DNA of 64,000 nucleotides from Planctomycetaceae bacterium (GCA_027487775.1 JAIYCY010000031.1:62001-126000); one strand, 5' to 3'; shown: positions 35,149-44,011, counted from the stretch's first letter. Notes: generated by a model from the letters alone, not told the origin. Numbers and translations: made by a program.

Positions 35149-35955
35149 ATGAAGATCGCGCGTTTCATCACCGACGGAAAGATCGCGTTCGGCCGGGTCC
35201 TTGATCCACACGCTCCCACGCACGCGCTGTTGCTCGATGGGCATCCCCTCACCGGACTCACTGCCACGCAATCCACCGTCAAGATCGACAAGCTTCTCGC
35301 ACCCATCATCCCCACCGATCTGCTCTGCATCGGACTGAATTATCATGCCCACGCCCGCGAAACAGCTTCCGAAGTGCCCGGCAATCCGATGCTTTTCATC
35401 AAGGCGTCCAACGCGCTTGCCAATCCTCACGAACCCATCCTCCTTCCCTCCAACACCGATCAAGTCGACTACGAGGCCGAGCTTGTTGTCATCATCGCTC
35501 GCGACTGCAAGAACATTTCAAGGGATCATGCCCTCGATTACGTGCTCGGATACACCTGCGGAAACGACGTCTCTGCACGCGACTGGCAGAAGGATAAAAA
35601 CCTCAACGGCGGGCAGTTCGCGCGTGGCAAGAGCTTCGATTCCTTCGCACCGATCGGGCCATGGATCGTCACGCCCGACGAGATCCCCGACCCGAACGCA
35701 CTTGGCATCCGATGCCACATCAACGGGCAAACCATGCAGTCTTCTTCGACGCGTGACATGATCTTTGACATCCCCACCATCATCGCCTCCCTCTCCACCA
35801 CCATGACCCTTCGCGCAGGAGCAGTCATCTTCACCGGGACGCCCGAAGGCGTCGGCACCGCCCGAAAACCCCCGCGTTACCTCCAGCCGGGCGATGTTGT
35901 CGATATCGACATCGAGCGAATCGGAGTCCTCCGAAATCCCGTCCAAAGGGCCTGA
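35149..35955 (+). CDS. Fumarylacetoacetate hydrolase family protein
   Basis: A 268-residue FAH-superfamily hydrolase, a group of metal-dependent C-C bond hydrolases, isomerases and acylpyruvases. The core includes DLLCIGLNYHAHARE, NPMLFIKASNALANPHEPILLP, VDYEAELVVIIARDCKNIS (metal-binding Glu), the YTCGNDVSARDWQKD loop, FARGKSFDSFAPIGPWIVTPDEI and IFTGTPEGVG. The metal residues are retained. Substrate cannot be told; aromatic or acylpyruvate degradation and oxaloacetate decarboxylase functions are known. The start ATG 35149 fits family length. Confidence 0.9.
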   Translation: MKIARFITDGKIAFGRVLDPHAPTHALLLDGHPLTGLTATQSTVKIDKLLAPIIPTDLLCIGLNYHAHARETASEVPGNPMLFIKASNALANPHEPILLPSNTDQVDYEAELVVIIARDCKNISRDHALDYVLGYTCGNDVSARDWQKDKNLNGGQFARGKSFDSFAPIGPWIVTPDEIPDPNALGIRCHINGQTMQSSSTRDMIFDIPTIIASLSTTMTLRAGAVIFTGTPEGVGTARKPPRYLQPGDVVDIDIERIGVLRNPVQRA

Positions 35956-36021
35956 CTTATTCCCCATCCATCGGCCAAAAAGTCGACGATCGCCCCTCCA
36001 GTCCCATCCTCCCAGAGCCCC

Positions 36022-36657
36022 ATGCAGATCGTTCTTCTCGGCTATCGCGGGTCCGGCAAGTCCACCGTCGCCGCCTCACTTGCCCATCGACTCCGCGCGC
36101 CCGCGCACGCAAACGCACCGCTAAAAACCGAAAACTGCACGCTCGCGCCCACTGTTTCGACACCCGATTTCGCGCCCGAACAAACGATCTATCCATCTAT
36201 CGAATCAGTAGATACAGACGACTTACTCGCCCTCCGTGCCGGCCGCAGCATTCGCGAGATCTTCCAAACCGAGGGCGAATCGTATTTTCGTGACCTCGAG
36301 TCTGCGGTCCTCGAAGATGTCCTGCGTTGGCCGGGCGATCGGATCATCGCGACCGGCGGGGGGATCGTCGTTCGCGAGTCCAATCGCAGGGTCCTGCTCG
36401 CCAGCAACACCCTCCGTATCTACCTGCGCGCTGCGCCGCCGACGCTGCAGGCGCGCAGCGCCGCCGACCCGAATTCTGCCAAGAATCGCCCCGCCCTCAC
36501 CTCGCTCACCCCGCTGCAGGAGATCCAGTCCCTCCTGGAGATTCGCGATCCCCTCTACACCCAAGTCGCCTCCTCGCCGCGTCATATCATTGATGTGGAC
36601 GACCTCAGTGTCCCGGAGATCACTTCGCGGATCATCTTGCTCCTGCCTCGCCCCTGA
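36022..36657 (+). CDS. aroK: Shikimate kinase with insertion
   Basis: Phosphorylates shikimate in aromatic amino acid synthesis. P-loop GYRGSGKST at 7-15, the shikimate-binding DTDD and ALRAGRSIREIFQTEGESYFRDLESAVL, TGGGIVVRESNR, and the C-terminal LRAAPPTLQARSA lid region are present. At 211 residues it is longer than the usual 170, because about 35 extra residues rich in Ala, Pro and Thr separate the P-loop helix from the DTD motif. It is the first of a compact run with rpoZ and coaC downstream. Confidence 0.9.
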   Translation: MQIVLLGYRGSGKSTVAASLAHRLRAPAHANAPLKTENCTLAPTVSTPDFAPEQTIYPSIESVDTDDLLALRAGRSIREIFQTEGESYFRDLESAVLEDVLRWPGDRIIATGGGIVVRESNRRVLLASNTLRIYLRAAPPTLQARSAADPNSAKNRPALTSLTPLQEIQSLLEIRDPLYTQVASSPRHIIDVDDLSVPEITSRIILLLPRP

Positions 36658-36772
36658 AATCTCCCCGCGTTTAAAATCTCTCGGCCCGTTGCGTGCAATC
36701 TCGCCAGCCCTGCCCTATACTGCCGGGTTCGGTTAAAGAACGTTCCTGCACCTTTCCGGAGACGCGCGTCAG

Positions 36773-37003
36773 ATGATCGAAGCACTCAAAAGCGATGAAA
36801 TCGTCAACAAGGTCGGCGGCCGATTCAAGCTGACCGCCCTCATCCAAAAGCGCATGGTCGAGCTCATGGACGGCGCACGCCCGCTCATCGAACGCAGCGC
36901 CAACCAAACCGATCTTGAAGTCGTCCTCCAGGAGATCCTCGAGGACAAGATCGCCATCGATTACGAAGCCAGCGGCATCGCCCCGCCGAGCAAGCACGCT
37001 TGA
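36773..37003 (+). CDS. rpoZ: RNA polymerase omega subunit
   Basis: A 76-residue small subunit assisting polymerase assembly. The stretch DEIVNKVGGRFKLTALIQKRMVELMDGARPLI matches the conserved omega core (family pattern: N-x-F-x-L-V-x-x-A-x-x-R-A-x-x-L). TDLEVVLQEILEDKI follows as the C-terminal helix. ATG 36773 has a GGAGAC-like site upstream. It is placed between aroK and coaC; in many bacteria rpoZ lies next to coaBC, which supports the call. Confidence 0.88.
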   Translation: MIEALKSDEIVNKVGGRFKLTALIQKRMVELMDGARPLIERSANQTDLEVVLQEILEDKIAIDYEASGIAPPSKHA

Positions 37004-37035
37004 GGGTTCGCCGCACCTGCTGGTCTTGAACCGTC

Positions 37036-37665
37036 ATGGCCATACACCAACCCACCGACGCCACGGGCGCAACCGACCTCAAACTCGCCGGCCGGGAGAT
37101 CATCGTCGGCATCTGCGGCGGGATTGCGGTCTACAAGGCGTGCGACGTCGTCAGCAAACTCGTTCAACACGGCGCGGGCGTAACGGTCGTGATGACGCCC
37201 GAAGCCCAAAAATTCGTCACGCCGCTCACGTTCCAGTCCCTCTCGGGTCGCGCGGTGCACACCGACATTTTCATCGCCCCCGACGCCGCCGACACGCAGC
37301 ACATCAAGCTCACCGAGCGCGCCGACCTGATGCTCGTGGTGCCCGCCACCACCAATCTCATCGCCAAGGTCGCCTGCGGCCTGACCGACGATCTGGTCAG
37401 CCTGATGGTCTGTGCAGCCGCCTGTCCGGTTGTCTTCGCGCCGGCGATGAATAATCGCATGTGGGACCACCCTGTCGCCCAGGAGAATTACGCAAAACTC
37501 GCGGCGATCGGTTATCGCTTCATCGGTCCGGAGCCCGGATGGCTCGCCTGCCGCAACATGGGCATGGGCCGACTCTCCGAGCCGCAGACCATCGTCGATT
37601 CCGTCCTGGCCATGCTGACCGACCCCCGCCAAATGCCCTCCCCGGTCACCGGACCGGAAGAGTGA
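37036..37665 (+). CDS. coaC: Phosphopantothenoylcysteine decarboxylase (CoaC domain)
   Basis: An HFCD-family flavoprotein that decarboxylates phosphopantothenoylcysteine to 4'-phosphopantetheine. EIIVGICGGIAVYKACDVVSKL near 18-38 is the FMN-binding start, TEAL/VVPATTNLIAKVACGLTDDLVS the middle, and APAMNNRMWDHPVAQEN the substrate-recognition clamp PxMNxxMW. At 209 residues only the CoaC half of the usual CoaBC fusion is present, so a separate CoaB (synthetase) should lie elsewhere. It follows rpoZ by 32 bp. Confidence 0.93.
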   Translation: MAIHQPTDATGATDLKLAGREIIVGICGGIAVYKACDVVSKLVQHGAGVTVVMTPEAQKFVTPLTFQSLSGRAVHTDIFIAPDAADTQHIKLTERADLMLVVPATTNLIAKVACGLTDDLVSLMVCAAACPVVFAPAMNNRMWDHPVAQENYAKLAAIGYRFIGPEPGWLACRNMGMGRLSEPQTIVDSVLAMLTDPRQMPSPVTGPEE

Positions 37666-37789
37666 CGCCGTCGATGAGATTCAAAGGGGTGAGGATCTAG
37701 AACTTAGGTGTGCAGCGCGTTTTGCGTTTAAGTTGCGGACTTGCAACATCCGATCCCTACGTAAGATTCCTCTGATGAAGGCGCTCAAA

Positions 37790-37827
37790 GCGACTCAAAG
37801 CGTTTAGAGCGACTCAATGCGTTTAAA
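37790..37827. repeat. Two tandem 19-bp repeats with flanking partial copies
   Basis: GCGACTCAAAGCGTTTAGA (37790-37808) and GCGACTCAATGCGTTTAAA (37809-37827) with related partial units on both sides. Three degenerate 14-bp units follow at 37871-37884, 37885-37898 and 37899-37912. They fill most of the gap before the next start codon (37919). Confidence 0.8.
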
Positions 37828-37870
37828 GCGACCCTGCGCAATCCAATTCGACCCACCGCCCACACACCAT

Positions 37871-37912
37871 CCGCCTCACCAAGTCCGCCTCACCCAGTCC
37901 ACCACACCCGAT
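37871..37912. repeat. Three degenerate tandem 14-bp repeats
   Basis: CCGCCTCACCAAGT (37871-37884), CCGCCTCACCCAGT (37885-37898) and the diverged CCACCACACCCGAT (37899-37912) end seven bases before the next start codon. Confidence 0.7.
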
Positions 37913-37918
37913 CCACCC

Positions 37919-38650
37919 ATGCTCACTCATCTTCTCCGATTCGTCACGCTCGGCACGCTCGCGGTCATCGGGTGCGTGGGGCTTTTGTTTTATCAACGGA
38001 CCGCCAAGGACGCGGCCCGCATCGTCGAGCTTGAACAGGACAACGCCCGACTCTCGAGCGTGGTCGAGCGCCTCCAACTCGAACAACGCATCGCGGAGTT
38101 TGTCGTGACCCGACAGGAACGCATCGAGGGTCAGCTGCATACGCGCCTGCTCCTCGTCGAACGCGATCGTTCCGGCGAACCCCTCCCGCCCCGCAGTTTC
38201 GACCTGATCGGCGATCAGATTCACATCGACGCACTCGTCGTGAAGTTCCCGAAGGACGAGGTCGAGGCGGGCGATCCACTGCGCGGTCACGCGCTGCTGC
38301 TGTTGGAAAAAATCTACGGCGACGCTCAACCCCCCGCCGCCGCGCCGCGTATCGACGCGCCCGGACGCATCCCATCGATCTATCGCACGGCATCTCCCGA
38401 GGTGACACGCTTCGAGACCGACGTGTGGACGCACTTCTGGCAACTCGTCGATGACGAGTCCCTTCGCAAAGCCAATGGTGTGGATGTCGCGCACGGCGCG
38501 GGCGTCTTCCGCAGCCTGCGTGACGACCGGCTGTACACCCTCACGCTCGAACCGACCGGTAACCTCACCCTGCGCGATTCGCCGATCCCCGACCTCTATC
38601 TCCGGATCTTCCGCGAACCGACCCGCCCCGCCGAGCCCGTCAAACCCTGA
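37919..38650 (+). CDS. Membrane-anchored coiled-coil protein, unknown
   Basis: A 243-residue protein with an N-terminal transmembrane helix (LRFVTLGTLAVIGCVGLLFY, residues about 4-24), then a coiled coil IVELEQDNARLSSVVERLQLEQRI typical of membrane-tethered scaffolds, and a soluble domain with PPRSFDLIGDQIHIDALVVKF and TRFETDVWTHFWQLVDDESLRKANGVDVAHGAGVFRSL. The frame upstream of ATG 37919 reads through the repeats and is discarded. No family was recognised. It is followed by the prepilin promoter region. Confidence 0.7.
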   Translation: MLTHLLRFVTLGTLAVIGCVGLLFYQRTAKDAARIVELEQDNARLSSVVERLQLEQRIAEFVVTRQERIEGQLHTRLLLVERDRSGEPLPPRSFDLIGDQIHIDALVVKFPKDEVEAGDPLRGHALLLLEKIYGDAQPPAAAPRIDAPGRIPSIYRTASPEVTRFETDVWTHFWQLVDDESLRKANGVDVAHGAGVFRSLRDDRLYTLTLEPTGNLTLRDSPIPDLYLRIFREPTRPAEPVKP

Positions 38651-38665
38651 CCGCTTCCGGTAAAT

Positions 38666-38695
38666 TTTCAAATCTCGCCGGACAACTTCTATAAT
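38666..38695 (+). promoter_or_regulatory. Sigma-70-like promoter before prepilin gene
   Basis: A perfect TATAAT box at 38690-38695 lies 18 bp after TTTCAA (38666-38671, a weak -35). It would drive the prepilin-like gene starting at 38781. Confidence 0.5.
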
Positions 38696-38780
38696 TACCT
38701 TGACCCGCATCGATTCGGATGGTTGAATAATGAAAGCGGAGTCTAGGAAGACCGACCGGCCCTTTTACGGAGAATACGCC

Positions 38781-39596
38781 GTGACCCGATTCAATCCAAA
38801 AGCATCTGCCCGCAAAGGCTTTACGCTGGTAGAACTGCTCGTCGTGATCGGCATCATCGCCCTATTGGTGAGCATCCTGCTCCCGGCGCTGAATAACGTT
38901 CGGCGACAAGGGAACTCAGTGAAGTGTCAATCCGCGCTGAAGCAGATCGGCCTTGCATTCGGTCTCTACGCGCAAGATCACAAGGGTAAATGGCCGGTTG
39001 CTCGTCACGACCGCGATTTCAATCCCGCGCGACGTTGGACGGACATGATTGCCAAGTACATGAACTCAAGTTCGAAGGGCGACTTCAACAACGTGACAGA
39101 TCTTGCCGAGATTCGACGGAAGTCCGTACTTTGGGGTTGTCCCGAGTGGACCAAGTCAATCGAGTTCATCGAAAACGCTGCTGCCACCAGTGCAGAAAAC
39201 GTGTACACAGGCTACGGCATGCAGTACCGGCTTGATTTCTACGTCAACGGTCGGGTGAACGAAATGCCGATCATCACGACGGGCGTGGCCGGCACTTATA
39301 TGAAGAACACCGACTGGGGTCGCCGTTCATCCGAGCGAGCATTGGTTGCGGACTCGATGTGGGACGTGGTCGTCGCCTATGACAATCCCGTGACCGTTGC
39401 GACGCGGATTCAACCGTACGACTCCGTAACCTTCGCTGCTGACAACTTCAGCATCGATGCCCGCCGACACCTCAAGCCGCAAACACGCAAGCGAGACGCT
39501 CTAAACCTGCGTGGGATCAACATGTTGTTTGCCGATCTCCACGTTTCACCCGTGAGTGTTCGCGAAGCACACGCTGCTGTTGTGATCAAGCGCTAA
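38781..39596 (+). CDS. Type II secretion-style prepilin (N-methylation domain)
   Basis: A 271-residue prepilin-like protein. The leader TRFNPKASARKG is followed by FTLVELLVVIGIIALLVSILLPAL, the class III prepilin cleavage and methylation motif with the Glu at +5. The C-terminal INMLFADLHVSPVSV resembles the conserved end of planctomycete H-x9-DG proteins. GTG 38781 is preferred: GGAGA lies eight bases before it; the longer frame from ATG 38730 lacks a Shine-Dalgarno site. GC content is lower than in the neighbours. These proteins are expanded in planctomycetes, and their function beyond pseudopilus-like assembly is unclear. Confidence 0.88.
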   Translation: MTRFNPKASARKGFTLVELLVVIGIIALLVSILLPALNNVRRQGNSVKCQSALKQIGLAFGLYAQDHKGKWPVARHDRDFNPARRWTDMIAKYMNSSSKGDFNNVTDLAEIRRKSVLWGCPEWTKSIEFIENAAATSAENVYTGYGMQYRLDFYVNGRVNEMPIITTGVAGTYMKNTDWGRRSSERALVADSMWDVVVAYDNPVTVATRIQPYDSVTFAADNFSIDARRHLKPQTRKRDALNLRGINMLFADLHVSPVSVREAHAAVVIKR

Positions 39597-39655
39597 ACGA
39601 TCTATCTTCGGCTCCCCCTTTCGAATGTGAGAATTTGTCTTTTGGTGTCTTCACG

Positions 39656-39684
39656 TTGACTGGCGAGCGTTGCGAAGTTACTCT
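39656..39684 (+). promoter_or_regulatory. Possible promoter of the dockerin/PEP-CTERM gene
   Basis: TTGACT (39656-39661) and TACTCT (39679-39684) are separated by 17 bp, 31 bp upstream of the ATG. The -35 is good and the -10 is weak. Confidence 0.4.
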
Positions 39685-39714
39685 TGAGCCTCATCTCACA
39701 AGGGAGGTCTCACG

Positions 39715-41165
39715 ATGTTTCTGCGTTGTTGTGGCTTGAGTGCAGTTTGGCTTATCAGCGGTGTGGTATTGAGCTCGAGCATAGGGTCCGCCCGTGCGGG
39801 TTTTTATACGACAAACAGCGCCGCTGGTGGTGTTCATGCCGAAGTAAACAATGTAGCGCAATCCCTTTCTTTCATTGCGCCGACAAGCTTCGGCACCTTT
39901 AATAATCCGGTCGGAGTTTCGGCGGGTTCTCCTAGTGCTCCAGACAACATTTCAATTGCGAGCCAGTACAGTGGCTTCCCTTCAACCTCCCAAGACTTCA
40001 TTTCGTTGAATCACCATCACTCAACCTCGATGGGGACTTTGGTTGGAAGCGGAAATGGGATAGTGTCCGCTTACGGTCGTTCGTGGGCAGAATATTTCTT
40101 TACCTCTGCCGTTGCCTCGAAGTTTGAGTTGTTCATTGTGTCAGCAAGTGTTAGTGCCGTTTTTAACGGCACTACTGCAGCTGTCGGAGAGGCTTCTGTT
40201 TCGGCGTTGTTGGTGCGGACTCCCGGCACTCCTCCCATAGGTTTGTCAATAGGTATAGCGGCGAATAACACAGTAGGCACGCCATCGGAACTGCCGACCG
40301 GAGGAACAAGCTCAACTCATAGCATTGGCGGCAACGGGTGGCGATATGTTGGTACCTTGCCGGCTGGAGCATCTTCGGAATTGTCTCTCAACACCGAGGG
40401 CACGTACTCGGAAATTGGCGAGTCGTTCAATAGCGCGGTTAGCGCAGGACTTGAGTACCGATTCGACGTAACTCCAATTCGACGATTTGGACCAGGGCGT
40501 GTTGATCGCGTGATTATCGCCCCAGCCACCGACCTATCCACAACAGCGGGTCCAAATATCACTGTAGCGACCGGTGTGAGCTTGCCTTTAACCGGCAAGC
40601 TTATTGTTGACGGAGATTTGGTGATCGACAGATGGTTGTCCGAAAATATTGATCCGAGTGGCACCACCGTGTCGGTCGATGCCGTGAGGTCAAAAATTCA
40701 GCAGTCCTATATGGGGGGGCTTGGACGGGTTCTGGCGGCATTACCACAATCGCATCGACCCAAAATATTGGTCTAGGGTATGCCTTGGTGTCACAGGTCG
40801 GCACAGTCCCAAACCACCCAGAATTGAGTGAGAATGCTGTCTTGATGCGTAGGGCACTTTACGGAGATACCAACCTTGATGGAGTGGTAGATTTTACCGA
40901 CCTGCTCGCTTTGGCGCGGTCCTACAATAAGCCTGGAACGTGGGTTCACGGCGACGCCAACTACGATGGTTTCGTCGGCTTCTTCGATCTTTTGGCACAA
41001 GCGAGAAATCGCAATAATGGAGAGTCCGAACGATATGGGGCTCTACTTACCGAAGCCGACGCAGCCGCATACGTCGCCACGATCTTGTCCACGGTTCCGG
41101 AACCGACGACGGTAGCCACGATGTTTGGTTTCCTACTAGTCTTGAATCGCAGGCGCCGGCGGTAA
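39715..41165 (+). pseudogene. Dockerin/PEP-CTERM exported protein split by a frameshift in a G tract
   Basis: Two frames form one protein. 39715-40776 has a signal peptide ending ARA, a strong AGGGAGGT site and a beta-rich body. 40785-41165 continues in the next frame with ALYGDTNLDGVVDFTDLLALARSYN and GDANYDGFVGFFDLLAQARN, two dockerin-like calcium loops, then the sorting tag VPEPTTVATMFGFLLVLNRRRRR. Between them, shifting frame after the seven-G run at 40713-40719 reads GGAWTGSGGITTIASTQNIGLGYALVSQV, joining the frames exactly; one extra G would restore the gene. Such proteins are exported and cleaved by an exosortase/archaeosortase-like enzyme. It may be a real inactivation, a phase-variable tract or a sequencing error. 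Confidence 0.85.
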
Positions 41166-41202
41166 CCGGGGTTAATCTCGGGGTATTGGAAGGGTCGATG
41201 CC

Positions 41203-41721
41203 TTGCAGCACATCTCCGCCCCATGGCGAAGCGAATACATCAAGAGTCTGGAACGGCACGCGCCTGAATCGTCGGGGTGTTTTCTATGCGAGGCCGCCCT
41301 TGCGTCGACCGATTCCGAGCGACGCGATCGGCTGGTGTTGTATCAGTCGGAGCAGGCGGTGCTGTTGTTGAATCGATATCCGTACACGTCGGGGCATCTG
41401 TTGATCGCGCCGAGGCGTCATGTCGCGCGGTTGTCGGATTTGAATGAGGCGGAGCTTTTGGATTTGTCGCGATTGACGAATCTTGGGATCGAGTTGTTGG
41501 AGCGGGTGCTGAATCCGCAGGGATTCAACGTGGGGATCAACCTCGGACGGGCCGCCGGCGCGGGGGTTCCGGGGCATCTGCATCAGCACGTCGTACCGCG
41601 ATGGGCGGGGGATACGAATTTCATGAGCGTGGTGGGCGAGGTTCGGATCGTGCCGCATGCGCTGATGACGATGTATGACCAGCTTGCCGGGGCCATGACT
41701 GTCCGAAACAACGCGACATAG
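41203..41721 (+). CDS. HIT family hydrolase/phosphorylase
   Basis: A 172-residue histidine-triad protein. It starts APWRSEYIKSL, has CFLCEAA (a zinc-like Cys pair), LLNRYPYTSGHLLIAPRRHVARLSDL and the triad GHLHQHVVPRW with His125, His127, His129. The layout resembles the diadenosine-tetraphosphate phosphorylase branch of the family, which cleaves nucleotide phosphates. TTG 41203 is the start: the APWRxEYI segment lies directly after it, as in relatives, with GGAAGGG upstream. No metabolic partner is adjacent. Confidence 0.9.
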   Translation: MQHISAPWRSEYIKSLERHAPESSGCFLCEAALASTDSERRDRLVLYQSEQAVLLLNRYPYTSGHLLIAPRRHVARLSDLNEAELLDLSRLTNLGIELLERVLNPQGFNVGINLGRAAGAGVPGHLHQHVVPRWAGDTNFMSVVGEVRIVPHALMTMYDQLAGAMTVRNNAT

Positions 41722-41893
41722 CGGAAGACGCACGGCGGAGAACCGCGGTAAAAGAAATCGGACGTGGTGCGGCCGCTTGAATGTCGGATGGAGGCACCTA
41801 GACTGCAACGCAGCGCGGGCTTGACGTTCGACGAACGCGGAAGCCCGGCAGGACATGAAGCGACACAGATACAACCGTTCACAGGAGCAACCC

Positions 41894-42175
41894 ATGCGGA
41901 TTCGTTCGACACTCGCCCTTGCCACGCTGGCCCTCACGTTCGCAGCCATCGGGTGCAACCCCGAGCCGATCCGCGTGGAACCCGTCGCCGAGAGCGTGCT
42001 GCCTGCCGAGGCGCGGGCCGCCCTCGCGCCCGGCGCGACCATCACCACCGTCGAACAACAGACGTTCAAGGGCGATGTCGTGATCTTCCGCGTCACCTAC
42101 GAACTCGACGGCAAGACCTATACGCAGGACATCAACACCAAGCGCACCAGCGGCGCATATGGCGTGTTTGAATGA
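41894..42175 (+). CDS. Small lipoprotein, PepSY-like
   Basis: A 93-residue protein with a signal and lipobox FAAIGC (Cys near 20). The rest, LPAEARAALAPGATITTVEQQTFKGDVVIFRVTYELDGKTYTQDI, is a single alpha/beta unit like PepSY or related small periplasmic domains. Start ATG 41894 has CAGGAG seven bases upstream. Function unknown. Confidence 0.78.
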   Translation: MRIRSTLALATLALTFAAIGCNPEPIRVEPVAESVLPAEARAALAPGATITTVEQQTFKGDVVIFRVTYELDGKTYTQDINTKRTSGAYGVFE

Positions 42176-42228
42176 TGCGAAGACGCATCTGACGTGACAG
42201 TTCGAATGACTTTGCAGCGGGATGAATC

Positions 42229-42885
42229 ATGCGAAACGCCCTGATCGTTTGGGGCGGCTGGGACGGTCACCAGCCGCGCGAAGTGGCCGATATCTTTGCA
42301 CGCGTATTGCGTGACGAGGGTTTTGGCGTGGATGTTTCCGACTCACTCGACGCATTCAAGGATGCCGAGCGGCTCAGGAAACTGTCGCTGATCGTCCCGG
42401 TCTGGACGATGGGCAAGATCACCAGCGAGCAGGCGAATCCGGTGCTGGAAGCCGTGCGAGATCATGGCGTGGGGATCGCGGGCTGTCACGGCGGGATGTG
42501 CGATTCGTTCCGCGAGCACACGGAGTGGCAGTTCATGACCGGCGGGCAATGGGTGGCACATCCCGGCAACGACGGGACGAGCTATCGCGTCAAGGTGCTC
42601 CGCACGGGACATCCGATCACCGAAGGCATCGGCGATTTTGATGTGACGAGCGAGCAGTATTACATGCACGTCGATCCTGCGAATCGCGTGCTGGCGACGA
42701 CGGAGTTCCCAGTGGCGGCGGGCCCGCATGTTCCGAACGGTCGATTCGATATGCCGGTGGTGTGGACGCGTTTTTACGGCAAGGGCCGGGTCTTTTACAA
42801 TTCGCTGGGTCATCAGGCGAACATCGTGGAGAGCGAGCCTTGCCTGAGTTTGATGCGGCGCGGATTTCTCTGGGCAGCACGATGA
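42229..42885 (+). CDS. ThuA-like domain protein
   Basis: A 218-residue protein of the ThuA family (trehalose-utilisation-like, class I amidotransferase-like fold). It begins NALIVWGGWDGHQPREVADIFARVL, has LSLIVPVWTMGKITSEQ, GVGIAGCHGGMCDSFREHTEWQFMTGGQW with the HGG motif, HPGNDGTSYRVKVL and PVVWTRFYGKGRVFYNSLGHQ near the end. The family is very common in planctomycetes and of uncertain activity, possibly sugar or glycan hydrolysis. Its stop overlaps the cmk start by four bases. Confidence 0.9.
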   Translation: MRNALIVWGGWDGHQPREVADIFARVLRDEGFGVDVSDSLDAFKDAERLRKLSLIVPVWTMGKITSEQANPVLEAVRDHGVGIAGCHGGMCDSFREHTEWQFMTGGQWVAHPGNDGTSYRVKVLRTGHPITEGIGDFDVTSEQYYMHVDPANRVLATTEFPVAAGPHVPNGRFDMPVVWTRFYGKGRVFYNSLGHQANIVESEPCLSLMRRGFLWAAR

Positions 42886-43556
42886 TCATCACCCTCGACG
42901 GTCCGAGCGCCAGTGGCAAGACGACGGTGGCCGAGCTTGTGGCCGCCGATCTGGGTTACCATTGCCTCAAGACCGGTGAGATGTATCGGGCGGTGGGGCT
43001 GGAGGCGCATCGGCAGCGGCTTCCGCTGGATCGCGTGGAATCGGTGATTCAGATCGCAGAGAGCATCAACCTCAGCTTTGACTGGACGCGTGCCAAGCCG
43101 ACGCTGTTGATTGATGGATACGCCCCGCTGGGCCTGCTGGACCTGCCCGAGATCACCGAGGCCGCCAAGCTCGTGAGCGAAATCCCACAAGTTCGGCTGG
43201 CGCTGGTGAAGCGGCAACAACAAATCGGTCGCGACTGGCCGAATCTTGTGGCCGAGGGTCGCGATCAGGGATCGTTCGTCTTTCCGGACGCACCGCACAA
43301 GTTTTACCTGACCGCCACGGACGATTGCCGTGCCAAACGTCGTCAGGAGAAGTGGCTGGTCGACGGGATCGTGCAGGACCTGGAAGAAGTCCGCCGCACG
43401 ATCGCAGCACGAGATGCGCACGATCGGCAGACGCTGGAGCGGATGGGCCTGGACGTGATCCCCGCCGGCGCGATGGTGATCGACTCCACACAAATCCCAA
43501 GCGCCCGCGAAGTCGCCGATCTGATCGTCTCGAGCGTCAAAGCCAAACGAGGCTAA
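42882..43556 (+). CDS. cmk: Cytidylate kinase
   Basis: Phosphorylates CMP and dCMP. The 224-residue protein has the P-loop ITLDGPSASGKTTVAELVAADLGYHCLKTGEMYRAVGL at residues 3-40, containing the CMP-binding TGxMYRA stretch, and VAEGRDQGSFVFPDAPHKFYLTATDDCRAKRRQEKW with the GRDxG motif and lid arginines. ATG 42882 overlaps the upstream stop. The GRD motif reads GRDQGSFVFPDA, slightly divergent from the usual GRDIGTVVFPDA. Cmk is usually near ribosomal protein S1 or aroA, which are absent here. Confidence 0.9.
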   Translation: MIITLDGPSASGKTTVAELVAADLGYHCLKTGEMYRAVGLEAHRQRLPLDRVESVIQIAESINLSFDWTRAKPTLLIDGYAPLGLLDLPEITEAAKLVSEIPQVRLALVKRQQQIGRDWPNLVAEGRDQGSFVFPDAPHKFYLTATDDCRAKRRQEKWLVDGIVQDLEEVRRTIAARDAHDRQTLERMGLDVIPAGAMVIDSTQIPSAREVADLIVSSVKAKRG

Positions 43557-43637
43557 GATGATCAGCGAGCGATCGATTTGCGATGTCCTCCAGATATTTG
43601 CGGTGACATCACCGCTCAATCTCCATAAAATGCGTGC

Positions 43638-43871
43638 ATGACTCTGCAGACTTTTAAGGAGATGCTCACGCGGCAGCCGTTTCAACCGATCCGGCTCACG
43701 CTTTCGAGCGGGCAGTCATATGAGGTTCGTCATCCCGAGATGGCCATGCTCACGCGCACGAGTCTGCTGATCGGCGTGGACATCGCACCCGACGGAGTGC
43801 CAGCGGAGTTTAAGATCGTCTCGCTCCTTCACGTCGCGTCCGTCGAACCCATCCGGATGCAACCGACATGA
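43638..43871 (+). CDS. Small conserved protein, paralogue of the gene at 60136
   Basis: A 77-residue protein without signal or membrane helix: LTRQPFQPIRLTLSSGQSYEVRHPEMAMLTRTSLLIG, then IVSLLHVASVEPI. The pattern PF-x3-R-x-x-L-x-SG-x4-V-x-x-P plus a C-terminal IV-x3-H/QI-x-x-V/IE is shared with the 87-residue product at 60136-60399. Its function is unknown. It converges with the exported nucleotidase gene, with a hairpin in between. Confidence 0.7.
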   Translation: MTLQTFKEMLTRQPFQPIRLTLSSGQSYEVRHPEMAMLTRTSLLIGVDIAPDGVPAEFKIVSLLHVASVEPIRMQPT

Positions 43872-43927
43872 CAGGCAAGCGTTCGAGTGTTGATGGTTTG
43901 AAGAAGCTTTTCCGGTGGAGACAGACG

Positions 43928-43957
43928 AGGCCCGCGATCCCCTCCGATCGCGGGCCT
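43928..43957. terminator. Bidirectional terminator hairpin between convergent genes
   Basis: AGGCCCGCGATC (43928-43939) and GATCGCGGGCCT (43946-43957) form a 12-bp perfect stem with a 6-nt loop, placed between the 3' ends of the small conserved gene and the nucleotidase gene. No strong T run flanks it, so termination may need Rho or act through the stem alone. Confidence 0.6.
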
Positions 43958-44011
43958 GCGTCGTTCCAACGGCTGTCTGATCGCTTGATGTGTGGTCAAC
44001 GCGATCGTGGT

